In this document: in pieces, positions 8,932 to 17,815 of the stretch | Position numbering within the stretch: the stretch's first letter is position 1 | Layout: the number at the start of each line of letters is the position of its first letter | Source: Ignavibacteriota bacterium | GTDB taxonomy: Bacteria > Bacteroidota > Ignavibacteria > UBA10030 | NCBI GenBank assembly: GCA_003170475.1 | Contig: PMZI01000026.1 | Location: 189,173-253,172, forward strand | Direction: 5' to 3' | Length of the DNA: 64,000 nt | The notes under the pieces: model-generated | Database searches by the model: none | What the model was told of the DNA's origin: nothing | The model's input: the letters and a program-made list of their open reading frames with translations, nothing else | Position numbers and translations under genes: made by a program

Positions 8932-8969
8932 CAACACAATCAAAGATCCCTCCATCGATCGAGTTTAGA

Positions 8970-9899
8970 ATGAATTCTCCCCGGACACATGTTGTCGTCA
9001 ACCCCTCATCATCAGGAGGGAAGACTGCCCGGCGGCACGAGCGAATTGTGCAGGAGTTGAGAAAGCGCCTCCAGGGTGAGGTGACTGTGTTCGCAACGGC
9101 CAAACCTCTGGATGCGACTCAATCCACTCGCGCCGCGATCATGCAGGGAGCAGAATTGATCGTCGTTGTAGGGGGGGATGGCACTATTCATGAGTCCGTC
9201 AATGGATTCGCCGACGGAGGCGAACTTATCAATCCCTCCTGTCAGCTGGGGATTATTTCCAGCGGAACAGCGCAAGACTCGGCAAGAGGATTCGCCCTTC
9301 CCAAGGGCACCCTGAAGCAGATCGAAGCAGTATGTGGCTCGGGTTATCGTAGAGTGGATATTGGCCGAGTTGCCTTTATAGACAATCAAGGCAAGGCGAG
9401 CGAACAGCTTTTCTTCAATGAATGTCAGCAGGGGATTGCGGCGGTCGTCGTCCAGCGTTTTCAGGCCCATCACAAATGGATGGGTGGGTTTCTTGGGTTC
9501 GGGATTACGGCTGTTGCAACAGCTGCACGGCATCGAGAGCAGCTCATGACTGTCGAAATCGATGGCAAGCATGTCGCCACCGGCCATTTACTCGGTGTCG
9601 TAGTTGCGAACGGGGCCTACGCAGGAGGCGGAATGCACTTTGCCCCGAAATCAAAAGTCGATGATGGGCTCTTCGATGTTGTGCTTATCCACAAACAGAG
9701 CATTCCTTCGCGCCTCATCAATTTTCCCCGGATCTATATCGGAACGCACATCAACCTGTCCTGGATAAGCTACTTCCAGGGCCGTTCAGTCAAGGTAACA
9801 TCAAGCGAAATCGTCCCCATCGAATCCGATGGCGAGTTCCTCGGCCATCTCCCATGCTCCATCGACATCCTGCCGTCAGCTCTTTCACTCAAGTGCTAG
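8970..9899 (+). CDS. Diacylglycerol kinase family lipid kinase (YegS/BmrU type)
   Basis: 309 residues. The N-terminal VVVNPSSSGGKTARR and the nucleotide-binding VVVGGDGTIHESVNGF loop are diagnostic of the DAGK catalytic domain. SSGTAQDSARGF replaces the usual GTGNDFAR, and the C-terminal half has the GGGMHFAPKSKVDDGLFD motif that closes this family. These cytosolic or membrane-surface enzymes phosphorylate diacylglycerol or similar lipids. It stands alone between the divergent corrinoid operon and the pilin-like cluster, so lipid recycling is the only role I can offer. Confidence 0.88.
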   Translation: MNSPRTHVVVNPSSSGGKTARRHERIVQELRKRLQGEVTVFATAKPLDATQSTRAAIMQGAELIVVVGGDGTIHESVNGFADGGELINPSCQLGIISSGTAQDSARGFALPKGTLKQIEAVCGSGYRRVDIGRVAFIDNQGKASEQLFFNECQQGIAAVVVQRFQAHHKWMGGFLGFGITAVATAARHREQLMTVEIDGKHVATGHLLGVVVANGAYAGGGMHFAPKSKVDDGLFDVVLIHKQSIPSRLINFPRIYIGTHINLSWISYFQGRSVKVTSSEIVPIESDGEFLGHLPCSIDILPSALSLKC

Positions 9900-10307
9900 T
9901 CGCTTCAGGGCAACTCCTCAGCCGTTTGTCGCAAAAATCTCTGACCTTTGAGGGTATACCCGCGTCCGCTGGAACCTCCGCACGAGACTGTTTCATGGGC
10001 CAGTAGTTTGAAGAATATACAACCTGTTTCCGACCTCATTCATCCCCATTGAGGCGCTTGGGGTGGCAACTCCTTATCTAGTAATCCTTTCCGACATCCG
10101 AGAGCATTCCAAGCTGTGTTCATCTTCTGGCACCATATGTGCAGTAACAGGAACACATGCTTGTTCTCTAAGGAATAGACAGAGAAAGCTCTAGGAAAAC
10201 TGACTCATTCTCATATTGGAAATACCAGTTGACTCAGTCTTAGAATGAGATTCCAGGAAGCTGAAGACGGATAGCTAAGTCACTTAACGAATTCTGAAGG
10301 AGTTGTG
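9900..10307 (+). other. 408-base intergenic region before the pilin-like cluster
   Basis: No open frame of interest. It holds one sigma-54-type element (10128-10142) and, closer to the gene, an 8-base inverted repeat (CTCATTCT about 10205 with AGAATGAG about 10242). The Shine-Dalgarno GAAGGAG sits at 10296-10302. Confidence 0.6.
10128..10142 (+). promoter_or_regulatory. Sigma-54-type -24/-12 element (pilin-like cluster)
   Basis: TGGCACCATATGTGC keeps GG and GC exactly ten bases apart (10129-10130 and 10141-10142) and the full TGGCAC half; the -12 half is GTGC instead of TTGC. The first pilin-like ATG is 165 bases downstream. A near-identical element, TGGCACCATTTGTGC, precedes the second part of the same cluster. 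Confidence 0.55.
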
Positions 10308-11555
10308 ATGGGAAGATCTTCGCTGATCATGGTCTTGGGTTTCACGACAGCTCTGCTGATGATTGGTTCGAATATTTCGAAAGTCTCAAGCGCGGCGATG
10401 GACAACTATGTTTACTACTACAATAATGCGATGGCGCACTCAGTGGCGGGTGCCGGTATGAACATGGCCTCGCGGGCACTTTTCGAGAACTCGCTCTGGA
10501 CGGCTGGTTTCTCCAACAAGAGTTTTGCCAACGGCACATTCAACGTAACGGTACAAAACCTTGGTGGTAACAAAATCAAAGTAGTGTCCACGGGAAGCTT
10601 CTTTGGCGCACAACGAGTTGTCTCCTGTGTCCTCCAACCGAGTAGCTTTTCGAGATTCAACTACTACAGCGTCACTGACCAAAACGGATTCTGGGGGGGC
10701 GGTGATACCATCTGGGGTCCGTTCCATTGCAACAACACTATCAACGTAGCCTACTTCAATGGCGGCAGCCCTGTGTTCATGCAGAAGGCGACGAGTCTGA
10801 ACGGGATCTGGAACTACAATGGTGCACACCCGGTGTTCAAAGGGGGATACGCTTCCGGTGTGAATGTGACGCTGCCGGCAAACCTCACACCACTTCAAAC
10901 GGCGGCACAGTCTGGTGGTAAGTATTTCACAGGTGCTGGTGGCGATGTGTTCATTCAACTCAATAGCGATGGAACGGTGACGTGGAGACAGGGTGGAGCA
11001 GCAGATTGGACTGGCACAGGTTGGACGACTACGCCGATCAGCTCCTTCGCTCCCAACGGAGCCGTCTATCTGACTGGTGCAAACCTTCGACTCAAAGGGA
11101 CGCTCCACGGACAATTGACAATCGGAGTTGGCGGCACGACAGCGAGTACTACCCAGGGCAACATGTGGCTTGATAACGACATTGTTTACAAAGATGATCC
11201 TCGCCACGGATACTCCACTGACATGCTCGGTCTCGTTGCCGAGAACAAGCTTTGGATTACGGACAATACAATGAACCGTGGTCCGAACAATGACTTCGTG
11301 TTGATGGCTTCCGTGTTTTCGAGGACAGACGGATTGTGGGCCCAGAACTACGGATCCAGGCCAGTTGAAGGAAAGTTGACAACAGTTGGTGGACAGATTC
11401 AAAACGTCGGCGGCTACACGGGAACGTTTTCCGGCAACACGATCGTCAACGGTTTCAAGCCGGGTGGCACGTACTATGACGACCGGCTCATGAACGACGC
11501 ACCCCCGTTCTTTCCTACAACGGGAAATTTTGAGGTCGTTTCATGGTTTGAGTAA
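10308..11555 (+). CDS. PilX-like minor pseudopilin, paralogue 1
   Basis: 415 residues from ATG 10308 (GAAGGAG five bases before; the GTG immediately upstream is ignored). The protein opens with MGRSSLIMVLGFTTALLMIG, a hydrophobic helix with no prepilin peptidase site before it, then DNYVYYYNNAMAHSVAGAG, like the helix of PilX-type proteins. The rest is a long glycine- and aromatic-rich beta domain, ending PPFFPTT and EVVSWFE. It is clearly paralogous along its whole length to the protein encoded at 13117. I infer an envelope role in a type IV pilus or pseudopilus tip. Major pilin, PilB and PilQ genes are not in the window. Confidence 0.75.
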   Translation: MGRSSLIMVLGFTTALLMIGSNISKVSSAAMDNYVYYYNNAMAHSVAGAGMNMASRALFENSLWTAGFSNKSFANGTFNVTVQNLGGNKIKVVSTGSFFGAQRVVSCVLQPSSFSRFNYYSVTDQNGFWGGGDTIWGPFHCNNTINVAYFNGGSPVFMQKATSLNGIWNYNGAHPVFKGGYASGVNVTLPANLTPLQTAAQSGGKYFTGAGGDVFIQLNSDGTVTWRQGGAADWTGTGWTTTPISSFAPNGAVYLTGANLRLKGTLHGQLTIGVGGTTASTTQGNMWLDNDIVYKDDPRHGYSTDMLGLVAENKLWITDNTMNRGPNNDFVLMASVFSRTDGLWAQNYGSRPVEGKLTTVGGQIQNVGGYTGTFSGNTIVNGFKPGGTYYDDRLMNDAPPFFPTTGNFEVVSWFE

Positions 11556-11579
11556 TCTTGAGATCTTCTTCTTGATGGG

Positions 11580-11634
11580 GAACCCCGGTTGAGCGCACTC
11601 AGAGTCTTTGAGTGGAACAGCTCATCCGGGGTTC
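11580..11634 (+). terminator. Hairpin terminator after the first pilin-like gene
   Basis: GAACCCCGGTTGAGC (11580-11594) pairs with GCTCATCCGGGGTTC (11620-11634) with one mismatch, 25 bases of loop, followed by TTGCTTT. It separates the first PilX-like gene from the downstream trio. Confidence 0.6.
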
Positions 11635-11882
11635 TTGCTTTGGTCTTCGACCGACACATCGTTTTCTCCGATCCATTTTCCTCTCCTTCATCAGATCATA
11701 TCTCATCGCTCAATATTTGCTCTAGTTCCTCCGTGTTCGCATTTCGCGGATGTTGATGGAGATTGTACAATTTACATGGTGCACCATCACTGTCCAAAAT
11801 GGTGCAGCATCGGGACTCCTGTAAAGCCTTGATAGGCCGATTCCTCGAGACACGGTGCATCCTTGGCTTCCGAATGATGTCT

Positions 11883-11897
11883 TGGCACCATTTGTGC
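11883..11897 (+). promoter_or_regulatory. Sigma-54-type -24/-12 element (second pilin-like unit)
   Basis: TGGCACCATTTGTGC has GG (11884-11885) and GC (11896-11897) ten bases apart. It lies 63 bases before the GTG start at 11961, a normal sigma-54 promoter distance. It matches the element at 10128 in 14 of 15 bases, although the surrounding sequences differ. Confidence 0.55.
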
Positions 11898-11960
11898 GCG
11901 ATAATTTCTACGAATACCGTCAACTCCCTTCCCGATGATGATTCTGTGAGGTAGACCTCT

Positions 11961-12455
11961 GTGAACACCGGACAAACAATTCTCACCATCATTGCCATCG
12001 TGTTCCTGGGAACAAACGTCGTCAGCGTGAACCGAACATTCATGCAACATGGGATCATTCTTCAGCAGACGGAGATTGGATTGTTCGCGACTTCTTTGGC
12101 AACCTCGTTGATTGAAGAAGCGCAGGGAAAAGCATTTGACAAGAATTCCCTGGAGGGACTTCTCCAAGTCACTTCTGACTGTACGCCCGTGGATTCGCTA
12201 GGTCCGGAATTCGGCGAGAAACGTGAAGACTACAACGACTTCGATGACTACAACAAACTCAAAGATACTGTCAGGATCAAAGACGTTGATACATTCTATC
12301 GATGGGCCACTGTTTCCTACGTCGACTCCATGAGTCCAAACGTCTCCACAAGCTACAGGACGTTCAGCAAGAGGCTTACGGTCTACGTCAAAGGGCTTGC
12401 CTCTCAGGACACCATTCGCATGTCCTATCTCTTCAGTTATTGGTCATTCAGGTGA
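11961..12455 (+). CDS. Small pilin-like membrane protein
   Basis: 164 residues from a GTG start with GAGG eight bases upstream. An N-terminal hydrophobic helix (TILTIIAIVFLGTNVVSVN) is followed by a long amphipathic stretch and a polar C-terminal domain, the layout of a minor pilin, but without a recognisable prepilin cleavage motif. It overlaps functionally with the two genes that follow at 3 and 16 bases. No named family is recognised; the pilin reading rests on shape and neighbours. Confidence 0.65.
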   Translation: MNTGQTILTIIAIVFLGTNVVSVNRTFMQHGIILQQTEIGLFATSLATSLIEEAQGKAFDKNSLEGLLQVTSDCTPVDSLGPEFGEKREDYNDFDDYNKLKDTVRIKDVDTFYRWATVSYVDSMSPNVSTSYRTFSKRLTVYVKGLASQDTIRMSYLFSYWSFR

Positions 12456-12458
12456 TCC

Positions 12459-13100
12459 GTGGGTACCAGTACCATCTTTGATATCGTCACTTCGACTGTG
12501 ATTGGCGGGCTGTTGTTGCTCATGGCGCTGCGTCTCAATGCGCAGGCGATCGAGACGAATGCAATCTATCAGGACAATTTGAATCTTCAGCAAGGTCTCG
12601 TGGCACTGGTAGACATTGTAGAATATGACTTCCGAAAAATCGGATACTGCCGAGACTTCACGAAGATCAACCCACCCAACATTGCGATTGTCAGTGCCGA
12701 TTCGAACAGCATCAAGTTCCTCACCGACATCCCTTCCAATCCCAATGATACCGGTGATGGTGTTGTCGACACCATTTTCTACTCTTTGGGGACCGTTGCC
12801 GTCAATCCGAACAATCCACGGGAGCGCCTCCTGTACCGGGTGGTGAACGGAGAGACGACAAAGGGATGGAATCTTGGAGTCACGCGGTTCGCCCTCCGGT
12901 ATTTTGACGCCTTGGGAGACACGATAATATCTCCGGTCACAGATCCGAAACTCATATACACGCTCGAGGTCAATCTCTCTTTGGAAAGTCCGGCTCCGCT
13001 GACGGCGATACAGTATCACGACTCGGCCTCCGCTCAGGAAGATTTCAAAGTGTATTGGAAACAAATCCGTCTCGCATCGCGCAACTTGCGAAACCGTTAG
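12459..13100 (+). CDS. PilW-like pseudopilin
   Basis: 213 residues from GTG 12459, three bases after the preceding stop with AGGTGA just upstream. The N terminus STIFDIVTSTVIGGLLLLMAL is a membrane helix. It is followed by the long helix and YDFRKIGYC segment seen in PilW-like minor pilins, where an Asp-Phe-Arg-x-Ile-Gly motif starts the globular domain. The middle contains NDTGDGVVDTIFYSLG, also typical of PilW-type domains, which report on a dsDNA- or surface-binding tip complex in better known systems. Membership of a pilus tip complex with its three neighbours is inferred. Confidence 0.7.
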   Translation: MGTSTIFDIVTSTVIGGLLLLMALRLNAQAIETNAIYQDNLNLQQGLVALVDIVEYDFRKIGYCRDFTKINPPNIAIVSADSNSIKFLTDIPSNPNDTGDGVVDTIFYSLGTVAVNPNNPRERLLYRVVNGETTKGWNLGVTRFALRYFDALGDTIISPVTDPKLIYTLEVNLSLESPAPLTAIQYHDSASAQEDFKVYWKQIRLASRNLRNR

Positions 13101-13116
13101 AGAAGGAGAAAACGTC

Positions 13117-14337
13117 ATGGGACGGTCTGCACTGATTATGGTTATGGGTTTCGGCACAGCACTTCTGATGATCGGATCGAACATCGCGAGAGTGTCGAAT
13201 GATGCCATGATCAATTATACCTACTACTACAATGCCTCCATGGCCCGGACGATAGCGGGATCTGGAATGAATCTCACTGCCCGGTCGCTGTTTGAGAACT
13301 CAGCATGGCGCGCGGGATTTGCAAGCAAGCAGTTTGGCGATGGTACGTTCTCGTGCTCGGTAAGAGACACGACGTACAACAGAGTCCGGGTTACCGCCGT
13401 CGGAACGTTTCAGAACATGACGCGAACCGTGTCGTGCCTCCTGCAACCGAGCAGCTTCTCTCGATTTGGCTATTACAGCGTTGTGGAGGGAAGCATCTGG
13501 TGGATTACGGGAGATACTGTTTGGGGTCCAATGCACACGCAGGACAATCTGCGTGTCGCAGGCAAGCCGGTGTTCATGCAACGAAGCACTTCACTGAAAC
13601 CGATTATCTATAACACCGGCCCAACCGTCGACAAGCCTGTATTCAAGGGGGGGTATGACACCGGTGTAAACATCAGTCTTCCTTCAGATCTCAATCCTCT
13701 GAAAAATGCTGCTGCAAGTGGGAAGAAGTTTACCGGTCCGGATTCTGTCTACATTCAATTTGAGTCGAATGGCAAGGTGAAGTGGAAGCAGGGCGTCGGC
13801 AGTGGATGGAATGAAGAATTCGTTTCGACCTTGGCGCCGAACGGTGTCATCTACGCCGACGGAACGAATGTGCATGTCAGCGGTGTCTTGAGTGGAAGAG
13901 TAACCATTGGAGCGGGCGGGTTGACCGGGAAAGGCAAACAAGGAAATATTTACATTGACGGCGGCATCACGTATGCACATAATCCCCTCACAGGGTCTTC
14001 CAGCGACATCCTTGGGTTGGTTGCTGAAAACAGTGTCCTGATCGCTGACAATGCCGCGAACGCCGGCAAAAGCATCGATCTCCAGGCCTCAGTCTTCTGC
14101 CGTACCGGTGGGTTCATGGCCGAAGACTATTCCACTCGCGGTATCGAAGGCACCATCAAACTCCTTGGCGGGATCCAGAACAATACCCGGGAGCCCGTTG
14201 GGACGTTTACCGGCAGCCCCCCCCATCTCACGAGCGGCTACCTCAAGAACTATTTCTATGACGAGCGGCTCATGACTGATGCCCCGCCGTTCTTTCCAAC
14301 AACAGGTCAATACGAAATTGTGTCGTGGTTTGAGTAG
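13117..14337 (+). CDS. PilX-like minor pseudopilin, paralogue 2
   Basis: 406 residues with AGAAGGAG nine bases before ATG. It is colinear with the protein at 10308: MGRSALIMVMGFGTALLMIG, YYYNASMARTIAGSGMN, RTVSCLLQPSSFSRFGYYSV, FKGGYDTGVN, then LMTDAPPFFPTTG and the identical ending VSWFE. The two copies enclose the PilW-like and small pilin-like genes, so the duplication is old and not a simple tandem copy. The second copy lacks a few short loops. Function beyond an envelope-anchored beta-rich surface or tip protein is unknown. Confidence 0.75.
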   Translation: MGRSALIMVMGFGTALLMIGSNIARVSNDAMINYTYYYNASMARTIAGSGMNLTARSLFENSAWRAGFASKQFGDGTFSCSVRDTTYNRVRVTAVGTFQNMTRTVSCLLQPSSFSRFGYYSVVEGSIWWITGDTVWGPMHTQDNLRVAGKPVFMQRSTSLKPIIYNTGPTVDKPVFKGGYDTGVNISLPSDLNPLKNAAASGKKFTGPDSVYIQFESNGKVKWKQGVGSGWNEEFVSTLAPNGVIYADGTNVHVSGVLSGRVTIGAGGLTGKGKQGNIYIDGGITYAHNPLTGSSSDILGLVAENSVLIADNAANAGKSIDLQASVFCRTGGFMAEDYSTRGIEGTIKLLGGIQNNTREPVGTFTGSPPHLTSGYLKNYFYDERLMTDAPPFFPTTGQYEIVSWFE

Positions 14338-14683
14338 GGGATGAAGCTGTAAATCTGGGGGAAAAAACCGACTGCACCATCGATATTATGAGGTGATGGG
14401 CGCAGTCGGGCTTTGTTGAGAGCCCCCGGTTTTCTCTCTTCTTAGCCCCGAGATCCGCACAAACAGCGCGATTCCCAGAAAGAGCAAAATCCTGTCGGTC
14501 CTTCGGTGATCCAGAGAACTGGTTACCGTGCACCTCTGCTGCAGATTCCGGAGCTTCCCACGCGGCACGTCTGAGACCTCTTTTTCCTGCCGTCGAACAA
14601 GAGTTGTATTCTGAGAGCCCTTCTCTTATCTTACGGTCAGGACTACAACCGCACCCGACCACCACTCTGGACGATCAGCATCC
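14338..14683 (+). other. 346-base intergenic region
   Basis: Apart from the terminator at 14368-14409 I see no gene, RNA or clear promoter here. A minus-strand open frame crossing it has no start signal and no protein-like composition. Confidence 0.5.
14368..14409 (+). terminator. Terminator after the pilin-like cluster
   Basis: CCGACTGC (14368-14375) pairs with GCAGTCGG (14402-14409), with an inner CCATC/GATGG pairing, and is followed by GCTTTG. It closes the second pilin-like unit. Confidence 0.6.
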
Positions 14684-15781
14684 ATGACAAGAGTACTCGT
14701 TATCGATGATGAACCCGCGATTCGCGAGGTCATTGCTATCACACTTCGAAAATTCGGCTACCAGGTTTCTGGGGCAGCCAATGGAGCGGAGGGACTTGAG
14801 CTCGCGCGCAAATTGTTGCCAGATCTGATTCTCTGTGACGTGCGCATGGAAGTTGTCGATGGTTATGAGGTGCTCGCGGCCATTCGCAACAATCCTTCCA
14901 CCGCTTCGATTCCGTTTATCCTTGTCACCGCACAGGCGGGAGCAACAGGAATGCGCCAGGGAATGGACCTCGGTGCCGACGATTATCTGCTCAAGCCATT
15001 TTCGCAGAACGAGCTCATATCCGCCGTCCAAACACGGCTGCAGAAGCACCAGACAATGCTTCAGCACGCCGAGTCAAAACTTGAGCTGCTGCGTCAGCAT
15101 TTGAGCACTGCTCTTCCTCACGAACTCCGTACCCCCTTGAATGGCATCCTCGGCTACGCCGACATCTTGCGAAAACAATCCGTGGATCTCGATCCGAACG
15201 AAGTCTCTCAAATGGCCGAACGTATCTACAGGAACGGCAAACGGCTCGACCGCCTGATCGAAAACTTTTTGATCTACGCCCAGATCGAAATTGTCAAAAT
15301 GGATTATCAAAAAATCGATCAGCTTCGGAAGAACAAAACAATGGGCGTCGACAAGATCATCGACATTATGGCGCGCCATCGAGCGTATGATGCCGAGCGG
15401 ACGACTGATCTCTCATTGAATTTGACACCCGGCAACGTCGCGATTTCCGCTGATTATTTCTCCAAAGTGTTTGAGGAACTCTTCGACAACGCCGTTCGGT
15501 ATTCAAAGAAGGGTTCCGCCGTCTGCGTGAAAACAGAATCGGCGGACGATGAGTTTGTCCTCAAGATTACCGACCAGGGACGGGGACTCACTTCTGAGCA
15601 ATTGGTCAACATCGGAGCCTACATGCAGTTTGAACGAAAGGTCTATGAGCAGCAAGGCTCCGGGCTTGGCCTCACCGTCGCACGGAGGCTTGTGGAAATT
15701 CACGGTGGACGCATCGTGCTTGAAAGCGAATATGGCAAGGGCACGACAGTCACGGTGATGTTGCCTTCCGTTGCGGATTGA
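14684..15781 (+). CDS. Response regulator-histidine kinase hybrid
   Basis: 365 residues. Residues 1-120 form a receiver domain: VLVIDDEPAIREV with the acidic pair, LILCDVRMEV with the phosphorylatable Asp, and LLKPFSQNE with the conserved Lys. A short coiled linker leads to a HisKA domain with the H-box LPHELRTPLNGILGYADIL and an HATPase_c domain (LFDNAVRYSKKGSAV, DQGRGL, GSGLGLTVARRLVEIHGG). A receiver in front of a kinase, without a membrane segment, suggests a cytosolic kinase gated by phosphorylation from another kinase, perhaps the one encoded next. It lies downstream of the pilin-like genes, but its target is not visible. Confidence 0.9.
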   Translation: MTRVLVIDDEPAIREVIAITLRKFGYQVSGAANGAEGLELARKLLPDLILCDVRMEVVDGYEVLAAIRNNPSTASIPFILVTAQAGATGMRQGMDLGADDYLLKPFSQNELISAVQTRLQKHQTMLQHAESKLELLRQHLSTALPHELRTPLNGILGYADILRKQSVDLDPNEVSQMAERIYRNGKRLDRLIENFLIYAQIEIVKMDYQKIDQLRKNKTMGVDKIIDIMARHRAYDAERTTDLSLNLTPGNVAISADYFSKVFEELFDNAVRYSKKGSAVCVKTESADDEFVLKITDQGRGLTSEQLVNIGAYMQFERKVYEQQGSGLGLTVARRLVEIHGGRIVLESEYGKGTTVTVMLPSVAD

Positions 15782-15801
15782 GCGCTCCTTCGATTTTCCC
15801 G

Positions 15802-17052
15802 ATGGACAAACAAAGACAATTCCAAAATGAGATCCGGCTTCTCAGCCAGGCACTCGACATGTCGGCTGACCTTGTGTGCATCTCGGATGCTGAAGGCACC
15901 ATTGTCTCTGTTAACAGAGCATTCCTCGAAAGGTTCGGATATGCCTCGGCAGAACTACTCGGGAAGCGGATGCAATCGTTTGACCTGTTCATTCTTCAGG
16001 TCGGAGAGAAGTTGATTGCTCCTGAAGAGACGGTGGCGGCGGGTTGGAGGGGAGAAACCTCGGCCAGGAGAAAAGATGGTTCTGAATTCCGCGTTCATCT
16101 AGCGATGATGCCCGTGTCCGACGGCGCTGGACAAACTCTTGGACTCATCTGCTTTGCGCGCAGCGCGATGCGGCATCAGGATGCGCTCAAAGAGATCCGC
16201 TCACTGGCAACCGATATCGAGCAAAGCGTCCTCGTCAGAACTGCAGAGGTCGTTACCCAGAAAGACGAACTTGCGCGCATCAATCAGCATCTGGGAGACC
16301 TTGTTCGACAGCTGGATGAAGCGAAGCGCAGAGCTGAACAGGCAAACACGATCAAGGGGCAGTTTCTCGCCCATGTCAGCCACGAAATGCGCACGCCCCT
16401 CAATTCCGTCATTGGATTTGCCAATTTGCTGTCCAAGAACAAGGAAGCAAACCTCAGCGAACACGATCTCTTTTATCTGAACAGAATCACCGGCAATGCC
16501 ACTCACCTCCTGAACGTCATCGGTCAGATGCTCGACCTCTCTGTCATCGAGTCCGGGAAACTCATCTTGAACATTTCGGAGGTGTCGCTCGCCGAACTCA
16601 TCCGGGAAACGATTGCCGATCTGCGCGGGCACTCCCGTGCTGAGTCTGTGTCCATGATCGCCGATATTCCCAAAGGTTCTCAGGCTGTCGAAACGGACCG
16701 GCAGAAGCTTAAGCAGGTGTTGATCAATCTTTTGGGAAACGCGTTGAAATTCACCGAGCGGGGCGGAATCATCGTGCGGGTGATTGTTGATGTCCTTCGT
16801 CGACCGATTCGGATCGAGGTCAGCGATACCGGAGTGGGGGTTGCGAAAGAGCGGCTGGAAGCTATATTTGAACCATTTGAGCGTGTCCAGCCGGCGGGAA
16901 ACTCGGAATCCGAAGGAACCGGTCTCGGTCTTACGATCTCCCGGTCGCTTTGCTCGCTGATGGGGTACGAAATAAGTGTGGAAAGCGATATAGGGAAGGG
17001 TTCAACGTTTACCGTCCACCTCACGAAGACTGTTACTGCTGAACATCACTAG
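15802..17052 (+). CDS. PAS-domain sensor histidine kinase
   Basis: 416 residues from ATG 15802; a TTG at 15778 overlapping the upstream stop is the alternative. An N-terminal PAS domain (residues 10-125, DMSADLVCISDAEGTIVSVN) is followed by a coiled-coil linker, the H-box HVSHEMRTPLNSVIGFANLL, and HATPase_c boxes NLLGNALKFTERGG, VSDTGVG and GTGLGLTISRSLCSLMGY. No transmembrane helix, so it senses a cytoplasmic cue. It is transcribed with the receiver-kinase hybrid upstream and the two may pass phosphate between them. Confidence 0.9.
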   Translation: MDKQRQFQNEIRLLSQALDMSADLVCISDAEGTIVSVNRAFLERFGYASAELLGKRMQSFDLFILQVGEKLIAPEETVAAGWRGETSARRKDGSEFRVHLAMMPVSDGAGQTLGLICFARSAMRHQDALKEIRSLATDIEQSVLVRTAEVVTQKDELARINQHLGDLVRQLDEAKRRAEQANTIKGQFLAHVSHEMRTPLNSVIGFANLLSKNKEANLSEHDLFYLNRITGNATHLLNVIGQMLDLSVIESGKLILNISEVSLAELIRETIADLRGHSRAESVSMIADIPKGSQAVETDRQKLKQVLINLLGNALKFTERGGIIVRVIVDVLRRPIRIEVSDTGVGVAKERLEAIFEPFERVQPAGNSESEGTGLGLTISRSLCSLMGYEISVESDIGKGSTFTVHLTKTVTAEHH

Positions 17053-17078
17053 GAATTCAGAGATTTTTCCTTACCGGT

Positions 17079-17107
17079 CTCCGTTGCGGAGTTTCTCCGC
17101 AACGGAG
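17079..17107. terminator. Perfect hairpin between convergent genes
   Basis: CTCCGTTGCGGAG (17079-17091) and CTCCGCAACGGAG (17095-17107) are exact reverse complements with a three-base loop. It lies between the stop codons of the convergent kinase and FKBP genes. Neither side has a clean U-run, so it may act as a transcript-end stem for both genes rather than as a classical intrinsic terminator. Confidence 0.5.
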
Positions 17108-17122
17108 CGGCGACAGTCTCTT

Positions 17123-17815
17123 TTACTTCTTGATATCAATCAACTCGACTTCGAAAATCAGCGTGGCATTCGGACCGATATCCCCTCCGGCGCCGTTCTC
17201 ACCGTAACCCAGGTTGGAAGGAACAAAAAGTTGCCACTTGGATCCCACCTTCATCTTCTGTAGTGCTTCCGTCCATCCTGCAATGACCTGGTTACAGGGG
17301 AAAGTTGCAGGCTGATTGCGCTTGTAAGAACTGTCAAATTCCTTGCCGTTGATCAATGTCCCGCGGTACTGAGTGACCACAGTGTCGGTTGCTTTTGGTG
17401 TGGGGCCCGTGCCTTCTTTCAGAATCTTGTACTGCAGTCCACTGGGCAACGTAACAACGCCGGGTTTCTTCTTGTTCTCGGCGAGGAAAGTGTCCCCTTC
17501 CTTCTTGTTCTTTTCTCCGGCCTTCTTCTGCGTTTCGGTTGCTTTGGCCATCATTTCCTTTTGCCATGCTGCCATTGTCACTTGCATCACGCTATCCGAA
17601 ATTGCCGGTTTTGCGTCACTCAAGCCGTCTTTGACGCCGCGCATGAGAAGATCGACGTCAACCTGGATCGATTGGCGCTTCATGTTCCGGCCGATGTCCA
17701 GGCCGATGCTGTAGCTGACTTTTCCCTTCATGGTTTGAAGGCCTTCTTTTTGCTGAGCGAAAATGGCCGTCGGAAGGAGAAGAAGTACCACGAGTGTAGT
17801 GATAGATGATTTCAA
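17123..17815 (-). CDS. FKBP-type peptidyl-prolyl cis-trans isomerase (FkpA/Mip-like)
   Basis: 230 residues if translation starts at TTG 17815. I chose this rare start because AAAGGA sits upstream at normal spacing and because it yields a clean signal peptide (SSITTLVVLLLLPTAIFAQ); ATGs further up would give an odd polar extension. Residues 25-115 are the FKBP N-terminal dimer domain (KVSYSIGLDIGRNMKRQ), then the PPIase domain (LPSGLQYKILKEGTGPTP, GTLINGKEFDSSYKR, VPSNLGYGENGAGGDIGPN, LIFEVELIDIKK). It is a periplasmic folding helper. It is divergent from trpB2 and ends against the two histidine kinases. Confidence 0.88.
   Translation of the reverse strand: MKSSITTLVVLLLLPTAIFAQQKEGLQTMKGKVSYSIGLDIGRNMKRQSIQVDVDLLMRGVKDGLSDAKPAISDSVMQVTMAAWQKEMMAKATETQKKAGEKNKKEGDTFLAENKKKPGVVTLPSGLQYKILKEGTGPTPKATDTVVTQYRGTLINGKEFDSSYKRNQPATFPCNQVIAGWTEALQKMKVGSKWQLFVPSNLGYGENGAGGDIGPNATLIFEVELIDIKK

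Larger units (their letters stand above)
11556..11960 (+). other. 405-base intergenic region inside the pilin-like cluster
   Basis: No gene is supported. It contains the terminator at 11580-11634 and a sigma-54-type element at 11883-11897, so the downstream three genes probably form their own transcription unit. Confidence 0.55.

Noticed and set aside
8709-8969. Cobalamin riboswitch upstream of the corrinoid operon
   Set aside because: I looked for a B12-box-like core and supporting stems and found none; only promoters on both strands are supported.
10440-11402. 320-codon open frame on the minus strand
   Set aside because: Antisense to the first PilX-like gene; Cys/His/Arg-rich product with no start signal, and the plus-strand protein has a conserved paralogue.
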